Source: UTCFX2 sp963788145
GTDB lineage: Bacteria > Chloroflexota > Anaerolineae > Anaerolineales > UBA4823
Assembly: GCA_963788145.1 (NCBI GenBank)
Contig: CAWBFQ010000007.1
Span: 992,001-1,056,000, forward strand
Length of the DNA: 64,000 nucleotides
Direction of reading: 5' to 3'
Below, piece after piece: positions 18,460 to 26,017 of the stretch (position 1 is its first letter; every line of letters starts with the position of its first letter). The position numbers and the translations under genes were made by a program. The notes beneath the pieces are model-generated. The model was not told the origin of the DNA. It saw only the letters and a program-made list of their open reading frames with translations, and made no database searches.

Positions 18460-21400
18460 TTATTTTTCGTACTGATGGCCATCTTGATGGATTGGAATAA
18501 CCAGGTAAAAAGAGCTGCCCTTTCCCAATTGGCTTTCTGCCCACACTCGCCCGCCGTGTCTTTCTGCAATAGATTTGACGATGGCTAGACCCAAGCCAGT
18601 TCCACGTTGTTCTTTTGAGCCCTGCTGTACACCCCGGTAGAATTTCTCAAATAGTCTGGGCTGGTCCACAGGTGAAATTCCAATTCCGTTATCAATCACC
18701 TCAAAAACCACCCCAATGGGTTGAACCCGCACCCGTACATGTACTTTCCCATCCGGTCGGGTAAATTTTAGCGCGTTCTCTACCAAATTGTGTAACGCTT
18801 GTTGTAGCAATGCCTGGTCCGCTTCGACCAGAGGGGTTGAACTTTCTGGGAACTCGGTTGAGAGTTGAATCCGTTTTTGAGCAGCCTGTAACTGAAGCGA
18901 CCCGATGACGCGCTCAACAATATCCAGAACGTTTATCGTTTCCAATTGTAAACCCACACCCAATTCAATCCGCCCCAGATCAAGCAGGTTGTTCACGAGC
19001 CGGGCCATGCTCTCTACACCAGAGATAATCTTTCGCACATAATTATTCTGTTGTTCGTTTAGCTGACCGACCATCTCCAACATCGTTGCATATCCGCGCA
19101 TCAATGTCAGAGGTGAGCGCAAATCGTGGCTGACTGTGGAAACGAACTCTGTTTTTAATGCATCTAGTTCTTTGAAATGGGTTACGTCTCGTAGAACGCA
19201 AACCCGCCCAACTTGCTGTCCTTCGGCCAAGATTGGGGTTGCGGTTGCCAGATACACTCGCCCACCCGGCAAGGTGATCTCGGTTGATTGGCGCTCTCTG
19301 CTTGTTGTGCGGAGCAGGTTTATCAGCTTAGGCTCTTTGATCACTTCATGGATTGGCTTGCCGTGATTCGTCTCGTCCATGTTTAACCCCAATACTTGCC
19401 AGGCAGCTGGGTTTGCAAGCAGAAGTTGATCGCGTTGGTCGGTGACCAGGACAGGGTCCGGATTGGATGCCAAGATCGATTCTAGACGCTGCCGACCGAT
19501 TTCAGTGGTTAAGAACAGGCGCGCGTTCGCCGCCGCCAGAGCTGCTTGACCGCCAATCGTCACCATGAATCGAACTTCTTCTTCTAAAAACGTATGTGGT
19601 TGGTCAAATGCAATCCATAAAGTCCCGTAGTACAAATTCTCGTGTCGGAGGGCAACAGCCATCAGCGATTCCGGATGGGGAGTTCCGGGGGTGATGTTCA
19701 GCAGGCGCGGTCGATACAGATTGGATAGAACCAACCGATCTTGCTGGCGAGTGAGGGCAAGGATTTGTTCGTCCAATTCTCGATAAAGATTCTGAGAAGG
19801 TCCCAGCCCATAGCTTAACGGCACCGAGGCAGTGCCATCCAGGTCTGGTGTGATGCTGGGCGCCAGGACCACCCTTGCTGAATTTGCCCCAGAGGCCAGT
19901 GCTGCCTCCAGAACTGGTTGGATCGCCTCCGATACCTCCAGGCTGGAGGCTACACCCTGGCTTACTAATAGAAGCCGATTAAGTTCATCCAGACGCCCTT
20001 TCAAGCTTACCCGCATTTGTTCAAAGGCCCGCCTGAGTTGGCCTACTTCATCAACGCCGTCCACTGCCAGGGGTTGATCTAGTTTCCCCTGAGCAATTCT
20101 GCCGGCTTCTTGGGCCAGGGTATTAAGAGACACGGTTACAATCCTTAGGCCAAACCGTGAGATAATCAAGGCAGACAAAGATAAAATGGCTATCATTGCC
20201 AGCAGGGGTGTGGCAATCTGGATTGCCAGTTCCTGAGCTCGATAAACTGGCACCATCAAGACGACTGCCCACGATCTCCCCACGGTCGGTTGGTAATACA
20301 CCAACATGTGGGTTCCATCAGGTAAGGTATCCTCGTAAAACAGAGGTCCATCTGAAGTCTTGCCCATGTATGTTGTCATCACCATGTTCAGATCGGGATG
20401 GACCAGGATGCGCCCATTCTCATCCACCAACATTCCGATATCTTCGTCGCCAGTTAAAGCCTGTAATCCAGAAATAATCGGTTTTGAGAAAGGATTATTC
20501 TCCAGATCACTTCTCCCGATCAGCACCCGGCGCGATTGGTTGTCCTGATCAAAAATCGCTGCCACAAATGAGATTTGAGCTGTTTTCTGCTCGGGCGCAG
20601 GAGGTATCGAGAAATATTGGAAAGGCACTCCGTCTAACGCAAGCTGAATACCAATTTGCTCGTCAATTGGCGCTTGCGGTCCAACATTGTAAGTAGTGGG
20701 GTAGCTGATGATCAACTCGCCGTCTTCACCGATCAGCGAGAGTTGATTGAAGAATGGGACAGTCTTAATATCCTGAGCAAGGATAGTAGTCAATTCAATG
20801 GGATCGGTCTCGATGAGATCCTGATTGGCAGCTAATTGCATAATCAAGCTCTGCCCAGTTTCCAGGAAATATGGCAGGCTCTGGGCTGCGGTTTGGGCAG
20901 CGTTATTCATCCGACCGCTGATCATGTCTCTGGCTGCCTGTCCGGCGACGATCCAATCTCCGATCATCAAGGTTGACAACAGAATTAACGCCAGCGGGGC
21001 CATGTTCACCGTGAAACGTGTTTGCAAGCTCTTTTCAGATGGTGATGGTAAAAGCGATCCTGGTTCAACCCATTGAGATGGAGCGATCCAATAAAACGCC
21101 TGGGCAATTAGTCCTGCGATCAGCAACTCAATCCCAGTGCTTACCGCTGAACTAGCCAGATTCTGTAACCCAAAATCGAGGCGGGTAGCCAGCATTCCCT
21201 GGGAAGTTACCAGTAGTACCATGAAATGCATGATTGGAAAAAGCAATCCCATTACGATGGCTGCCGCTAACGGATGCCGCAGCAGGCGATAGAATGGCGT
21301 TCGGTATTTTTGGCGAACTGCGGCGCTAAAGAGAACTGCAAGTAAGCCAAGTTCTAGCGGAGTGAAAATGCTGTGTGTATGCCAGTATCCAACCAGGGTT

Positions 21401-21762
21401 CCCCCAAAGAGAGCCAGGAGAGATGCCCATAGTGGTCCCAACAAACCGGCTGCCAGCATCCATGGCAAAGCAGCGAATACCATCACCACCGGTTGAACCG
21501 GCTCCATCGGGATGCCTGGAAGTGGTAAAGTTTCTGCAATGGATAAACGAAATCCAATAAACAGGTTGGCAACCGGGACAAGCAACAATAAGCCCAACAA
21601 CAGCACGATTCTGCGGGGAATCAGGGGTTTATTATAGGACTGCCATTTTAGGAGGAGAAAGGTGATGAAAAACGCGAGGGCAATAAAGCCAAACCAACCC
21701 ACCAATCCATGCGGAAACTCAAAATAGGGGGAAGACGAGATCAGCGAGAAAAGGGGGCTCAT
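18460..21762 (-). CDS. Large membrane sensor histidine kinase (multi-TM, Cache, HAMP, GAF, PAS)
   Basis: A 1,100-residue sensor kinase. Residues ~20-245 form a multi-helix membrane module of MASE-like appearance. A transmembrane helix near 260 leads to an extracellular Cache-type sensor (~280-520, with VDENGRILVHPDLNMV), a second helix, HAMP (~545-600), a GAF-like domain (~610-750), PAS (~755-865), HisKA (SHDLRSPLTLMRGYA, phospho-His near 882) and HATPase (NLVENALKF, IDNGIGI, GTGLGLAIVKSI). The combination of an integral membrane sensor and an extracellular sensor in one chain suggests two inputs. No response regulator lies next to it. It sits between the plsC genes and rpoC on the same strand. 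Confidence 0.9.
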   Translation of the reverse strand: MSPLFSLISSSPYFEFPHGLVGWFGFIALAFFITFLLLKWQSYNKPLIPRRIVLLLGLLLLVPVANLFIGFRLSIAETLPLPGIPMEPVQPVVMVFAALPWMLAAGLLGPLWASLLALFGGTLVGYWHTHSIFTPLELGLLAVLFSAAVRQKYRTPFYRLLRHPLAAAIVMGLLFPIMHFMVLLVTSQGMLATRLDFGLQNLASSAVSTGIELLIAGLIAQAFYWIAPSQWVEPGSLLPSPSEKSLQTRFTVNMAPLALILLSTLMIGDWIVAGQAARDMISGRMNNAAQTAAQSLPYFLETGQSLIMQLAANQDLIETDPIELTTILAQDIKTVPFFNQLSLIGEDGELIISYPTTYNVGPQAPIDEQIGIQLALDGVPFQYFSIPPAPEQKTAQISFVAAIFDQDNQSRRVLIGRSDLENNPFSKPIISGLQALTGDEDIGMLVDENGRILVHPDLNMVMTTYMGKTSDGPLFYEDTLPDGTHMLVYYQPTVGRSWAVVLMVPVYRAQELAIQIATPLLAMIAILSLSALIISRFGLRIVTVSLNTLAQEAGRIAQGKLDQPLAVDGVDEVGQLRRAFEQMRVSLKGRLDELNRLLLVSQGVASSLEVSEAIQPVLEAALASGANSARVVLAPSITPDLDGTASVPLSYGLGPSQNLYRELDEQILALTRQQDRLVLSNLYRPRLLNITPGTPHPESLMAVALRHENLYYGTLWIAFDQPHTFLEEEVRFMVTIGGQAALAAANARLFLTTEIGRQRLESILASNPDPVLVTDQRDQLLLANPAAWQVLGLNMDETNHGKPIHEVIKEPKLINLLRTTSRERQSTEITLPGGRVYLATATPILAEGQQVGRVCVLRDVTHFKELDALKTEFVSTVSHDLRSPLTLMRGYATMLEMVGQLNEQQNNYVRKIISGVESMARLVNNLLDLGRIELGVGLQLETINVLDIVERVIGSLQLQAAQKRIQLSTEFPESSTPLVEADQALLQQALHNLVENALKFTRPDGKVHVRVRVQPIGVVFEVIDNGIGISPVDQPRLFEKFYRGVQQGSKEQRGTGLGLAIVKSIAERHGGRVWAESQLGKGSSFYLVIPIHQDGHQYEK

Positions 21763-21953
21763 AAGAAATCTGGTTGCATCCTTTGTGCCAATTGGCTAAA
21801 CCATACACTCTCTGGAGCAGGGCTAATAGAATTTCCTCCAAAACGAAGGATCTGCCGCTTTTTTATTCTCATCGATCCTGGGAAGATTATAGCATAATGG
21901 TTGGCTGAAATTCTCCCCGAAATATGGTTCAGTAAAGATCCCCCATCGGCCAG

Positions 21954-22688
21954 TTAGAGATATTCAATTGTATCTCGAGTAGCCTTCGTCAAGTCGGAGT
22001 AGATACCGCGCCGCTCTGGGGGAAGCAACCCGGCCAGTTCGTACATGGCTTCATCCGTCATTTGCCGAAGCTGTTCCCTGCCGGCTCTCCGCAGCTCCTG
22101 TCGATATCGGATTGGACGGCCAAAACGGAACCTGGCTCCTTGTCCGCGCCATCGTTTTGAGAACCGCAGGGCAGGAAATCCTTCTGTTCCTTCGATAGCT
22201 ATGGGTACAATTGGGACGCCGCTCCGGCTTGCTAGATAGGCGATGCCTTCTTTTCCCTCTTTTAGCTGTGGTCCGCGTGTGCCTTCTGGAGCAACCAGGA
22301 TAATTTCACCAGAATGCAATACCTCAAGGGATTGCTGGATTGCTTTCCGGTCCACTTCCTCCCGCCGGACAGGTATAACCCCCCATATCCGTGGAAATAT
22401 TCCCACGATTGGATACTCATACACCTCGATCTTTGCCATTGGGACGATGTTGCGTTTCAGAAATGGCAATAAAACGATTGGATCGATGAAAGCAATATGA
22501 TTGATCATCAAAATTGCTCCGCCAGTTTCAGGGATATTTTCCTCCCCCTCGACAGAATCTACTTTTGCCAATAATGGGATCCCCACATAACGGATGAGAG
22601 AGCGCAGGATGTTCCGGCGGAATTCATATTTGCGATGATCATACAGTTTAGCGCTTACTCTTTTTTCAGTATTGTTGATACCAATCAT
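21954..22688 (-). CDS. plsC: 1-acyl-glycerol-3-phosphate acyltransferase (PlsC-like)
   Basis: A 244-residue PlsC-family acyltransferase that esterifies lysophosphatidic acid at the membrane face. The catalytic NHIAFIDPIVLLPF (H-x4-D box) and the substrate-phosphate motif APEGTRG are present, followed by GVPIVPIAIEGTEGFP. The ATG at 22688 is preferred over the upstream ATG at 22739, because AGAGGA precedes it and the longer form would overlap the preceding gene by 29 bp. It is the second of two adjacent paralogues. The pair follows cmk and the membrane glycosyltransferases in one direction, which suggests that lipid anchor supply is coupled to glycan assembly. Confidence 0.85.
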   Translation of the reverse strand: MIGINNTEKRVSAKLYDHRKYEFRRNILRSLIRYVGIPLLAKVDSVEGEENIPETGGAILMINHIAFIDPIVLLPFLKRNIVPMAKIEVYEYPIVGIFPRIWGVIPVRREEVDRKAIQQSLEVLHSGEIILVAPEGTRGPQLKEGKEGIAYLASRSGVPIVPIAIEGTEGFPALRFSKRWRGQGARFRFGRPIRYRQELRRAGREQLRQMTDEAMYELAGLLPPERRGIYSDLTKATRDTIEYL

Positions 22689-22710
22689 CCTTAATCCTCT
22701 TATTCGCTGG

Positions 22711-23436
22711 CTATACACCTGCGGAACTGATTTTGTCACCTACTGTTTGTATGGTGAGTTGGTGATAGAAACCGTGATATTGCTCAGGCAAAAGCTCGCA
22801 GATTCTTACCATGATCTGATCAGCGTTGCGCTGTCGGGCGGCTCGCCGGCTTTCACCCTTTCCCTGGATTGGAGGAAGTCTGAACGGCTTACCGATGCGC
22901 ATTTCAATTTTTGGACGTTTCAGTTCCATGGCCTTTTTGAGAAAATCGTCACTTGTTCCACAAATTCCAACCGGGACAACTGGCACATCTGCTTGGTCTA
23001 CCAAAAAAGCAGCGCCAGGCATGGCGCGCCGCATTCCAATGCTGTGGGAGCGTCCTCCTTCAGGCGCGATCAGTAGCGGAAAACCGGATCGAAGTACATT
23101 AAGAAGAGTATCGATTAACTCCCGATCATATTCTCCACGGTGGACCTGGATGCCTCCATATAGCCGCGCCAGTGAGGATTGTCCAACTCGATCCCATAAA
23201 TCAACCGCTCCTGCTGCCTCCGGCGCAACAGGCCAAAACGCCAGTACAAAAGGTGGTTCAAAGAGCGAAACATGGTTGATCACGATCAGATACGAACCGC
23301 TTGTCGGGATATTCTCTCTACCCTTGATTTCAACATTGCTCAAAAGGTGGAAGACTACCCGAAAGACGGGGCGAAGGATTGACCTAAGAATATGGGTAGA
23401 TCGGGAGGTCTGGTATCCAGACGAAAAGGACTTCAT
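22711..23436 (-). CDS. PlsC-family acyltransferase paralogue
   Basis: A 241-residue relative of the downstream acyltransferase. It has the H-x4-D box NHVSLFEPPFVLAF, where the Asp position is Glu, and an altered substrate motif APEGGRS in place of EGTR. Both deviations hint at a different acyl acceptor or donor from the neighbouring enzyme. The rest (YGGIQVHRGEYDRE, ADVPVVPVGICGT) follows the family. It may be a lysophospholipid or glycolipid acyltransferase, but the acceptor cannot be told from sequence. It is separated from cmk by 57 bp and from the second acyltransferase by 22 bp. Confidence 0.8.
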   Translation of the reverse strand: MKSFSSGYQTSRSTHILRSILRPVFRVVFHLLSNVEIKGRENIPTSGSYLIVINHVSLFEPPFVLAFWPVAPEAAGAVDLWDRVGQSSLARLYGGIQVHRGEYDRELIDTLLNVLRSGFPLLIAPEGGRSHSIGMRRAMPGAAFLVDQADVPVVPVGICGTSDDFLKKAMELKRPKIEMRIGKPFRLPPIQGKGESRRAARQRNADQIMVRICELLPEQYHGFYHQLTIQTVGDKISSAGV

Positions 23437-23493
23437 CTTAGAATGGGTGTTTCACTGTTAATCTATTTTGGTGAACAATCAGGTAGTCTTGTT

Positions 23494-24174
23494 CTACTCT
23501 CGTAAAACCAGCGCTCGCGCCTGGGTTTCAACTTGCTGGACATCTAATAGATCTGTATCCAGAATGATTGCATCCTCGGCGGGGCGCAGGGGCGAAAATT
23601 CCCGCGTTGTATCAATTTGATCACGCTTATGCAGGGCCGATAAGATGTCATGATACGATTCTTCTCCACCTCGCTCAATCTGCTCGAGAAACCTTCTGCG
23701 AGCGCGCTCCTCTGCCGTTGCTACCAGGTAAATTTTTAATTCTGCTTTGGGCATGACCACAGTGCCAATGTCGCGCCCGACCATCACCACTCGTCCTCGC
23801 CCACCGATGCGGCGTTGCTGATCTGTCAATGCCTCCCGCACAGCCGGGTAAGCTGAGACTTGTGAAACATTCAGTTCCACTTCCGGTTGGCGAATTTCCC
23901 AGGTGACATCTTTCCCATCCATCAGGATATCACAAGTTCGCCCATCTGGGGCTGAAGCCGGTTGGATGTCTATTTCTACGGTCTTTGCCAACAGCGAAAC
24001 AGCGCTTTCATCTTCAATGTCTATTCCTGAAACCAGCGCAGCCCAGGTTACCGCTCGATACATCACTCCGGTATCGAAAAACAGATATCCCAATTCATCT
24101 GCCAATTTCTTTCCCAGAGTGGATTTTCCGGATGCAGCTGGCCCATCGATCGTTATCACATTTGGAATCGGCAT
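23494..24174 (-). CDS. cmk: Cytidylate kinase
   Basis: A 226-residue (d)CMP kinase that makes CDP from CMP. The P-loop is IDGPAASGKST at residues ~7-17. DTGVMYRAVTWAA, the CMP-binding segment with RQPEVELNVSQVSAYP, GRVVMVGRDIGT and the lid DQIDTTREFSPLRPAEDA all match the family. The start at 24174 is chosen because GGAG sits 7 nt upstream and MPIPNVITIDGPA is the typical N-terminus. The ATG codons 36 and 30 bp further upstream lack this. It follows the Agl23-like gene by 22 bp. Confidence 0.93.
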   Translation of the reverse strand: MPIPNVITIDGPAASGKSTLGKKLADELGYLFFDTGVMYRAVTWAALVSGIDIEDESAVSLLAKTVEIDIQPASAPDGRTCDILMDGKDVTWEIRQPEVELNVSQVSAYPAVREALTDQQRRIGGRGRVVMVGRDIGTVVMPKAELKIYLVATAEERARRRFLEQIERGGEESYHDILSALHKRDQIDTTREFSPLRPAEDAIILDTDLLDVQQVETQARALVLRE

Positions 24175-24196
24175 AAGTCTCCAATTTGAAAGGTTG

Positions 24197-26017
24197 TTAT
24201 TCATTATCAAATGTTCCTGATTCGTTTACATCGGGTTCCAGGTTTCCACCAGGGAACTGGTCGCTGCGCGCCCATAAGATAATTTTTTCATGAGCGGTGT
24301 TTGCTTTGCGAAATGTGAGCCAGGCTATGAAATCATTCGGGGCTATACCGATCCAATCCGGATAAGACCTCCATAAGAAATCCTGCCCCCGGTAGGCTGC
24401 GCTCAATGCCAGGTCTTCCTGTGTTTGCCATGTGATGATAATAGGCGGTTGTTCTGTTTTGGGAAAAGCTGAGCCAAAGCGTACTTTTTGGAAGTCTCGC
24501 AAAATCCACCACAATGAAGGAGTATCCACAATGGAGTAAACCTCGATGGTATTGGATATTCCCGTGTTCCAGTTGGATAGATCTTTTAGAGTAGATTCAA
24601 ACAGGTCTGCTTGTCCGGTTCCTGGCAAAGTCCCCCACATCTCCTCAGGTTGGTTGGTGCGGACTTGGGAAGCGCCCCAAAGCGCTGCAGTCAAATAGAC
24701 CGCGGAAGCCAGGGTCAATCCCCAGGTTACCCCTATCCGGCTGATCTCCCAATTCCATCCCAGGGCAATCAAAACCGTGATGAGCGCACCTAAAGCGATG
24801 ACCCCCAGGGTTAACCCGATTCGGATGGCAGTCGGTGAAATTCCACCGCTTGCCGGAAGCTGGCCCGTCGAGACCAGTGTTGTCCATAACAACGCCGCCA
24901 GGATTAAGGTCAATCCGGCTTGGAGCGCTGAAATCAGGGAAGGGTTTTCAAACATTGTGGAGTGATGAGCGGAAAAAAGTCGCTCAAATTCCATCGCTGC
25001 CAGCAACCACATCGGCGCCAGTACCCAAACCAGGTCTGCGACCTGCCTGCCCGGATAAACTACCACCAGAATAAAACCGGTTAGCAGCCAGAAAAGAGAA
25101 CTGATAAAAGCTGTCGGAGCTTTTATCAGCGGCTGATGTCGGCGTAGATCCTCGTTCGAGGGACTGTTGTCCAACTTGATTACATCATTGACTACCCATC
25201 TCCCAATTCCCAGGATAGCCAAAATCAGCCCGAACGGTTGAAAAACTACCAGTGTGAGCGGTAGTTTAAACGGATTGACTCCCGATCCATCTACCCAACC
25301 TTGAAGGAAAACCAGCATGGATTGAGCCCAGGCTGCCAATCCTTGCGGATATCGGAAGAACACTGTTCCAATGGTCAGGATTGTTAAAGATGCGGCGATA
25401 AAAACCCATTTGCTGTCTGCCCGGCCAGGACTGGTTTCTGCGCTTGTTCTTGCCGGTTTTATCACAGTTGCAATCGCCGTGATTCCTAAAATGATCAGCC
25501 CATGATAAATTGCTGGCCCACCTAGAAGCGCCAGACCCAACAAGATTCCAGCCGGGATGAACCGCCGCTGAATCCAGAAACCAAACCCGAGCAAACCGAT
25601 CGCAAGCGCTAACATCGGTCCACCAGCCTGGCGCGAAACTGTCACCAACCCGGGGTCAAGAGCCAGGCCAAAAGCTGCGATGAGAGCCACACTCCGGCCG
25701 AGTTGGAAACGAATCAGCCAGGGAAACCCTACCAGCAGCGCGCCCGCCAACGCTGGCCAGAAACGAGCCAGGAAGTTTGTCGAACCGAATAAATTAAAGG
25801 TCAGCCCGGTCAAGAAGATATAAAGCGGTTGTGGACCGATGGAAATCTGACTGACCAGACTATGTGCTCTTGCCAAATCCAGGGCTTGCAGCGCCCAACT
25901 GGCCTCAGCGTCTGATAGAGGAGCTGCCCCCAGGTTCAAGAAACGCACTGCCAAAGCCAATAACGACGCGAGGAAAAAAAAGACCTGTTCGTAATTGATT
26001 TGCAAAGGTTTCTTCAT
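24197..26017 (-). CDS. Agl23/PMT-like membrane glycosyltransferase
   Basis: A 606-residue polytopic protein. The first ~400 residues have the GT-C layout: a helix, then an outward loop with PLSDAEASWALQALDLAR carrying the acidic residue typical of lipid-phosphate-sugar glycosyltransferases, then many helices. It resembles the TIGR03663 (flippase-associated Agl23) and PMT_2 families. The C-terminal ~180 residues contain the last helices and a soluble domain (TPSLWWILRDFQKVRFG). The start overlaps the stop of the preceding YYY protein by 4 bp, so the two are translationally coupled. It probably moves a lipid-linked sugar to an external glycan or protein. The substrate is unknown. Confidence 0.75.
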   Translation of the reverse strand: MKKPLQINYEQVFFFLASLLALAVRFLNLGAAPLSDAEASWALQALDLARAHSLVSQISIGPQPLYIFLTGLTFNLFGSTNFLARFWPALAGALLVGFPWLIRFQLGRSVALIAAFGLALDPGLVTVSRQAGGPMLALAIGLLGFGFWIQRRFIPAGILLGLALLGGPAIYHGLIILGITAIATVIKPARTSAETSPGRADSKWVFIAASLTILTIGTVFFRYPQGLAAWAQSMLVFLQGWVDGSGVNPFKLPLTLVVFQPFGLILAILGIGRWVVNDVIKLDNSPSNEDLRRHQPLIKAPTAFISSLFWLLTGFILVVVYPGRQVADLVWVLAPMWLLAAMEFERLFSAHHSTMFENPSLISALQAGLTLILAALLWTTLVSTGQLPASGGISPTAIRIGLTLGVIALGALITVLIALGWNWEISRIGVTWGLTLASAVYLTAALWGASQVRTNQPEEMWGTLPGTGQADLFESTLKDLSNWNTGISNTIEVYSIVDTPSLWWILRDFQKVRFGSAFPKTEQPPIIITWQTQEDLALSAAYRGQDFLWRSYPDWIGIAPNDFIAWLTFRKANTAHEKIILWARSDQFPGGNLEPDVNESGTFDNE

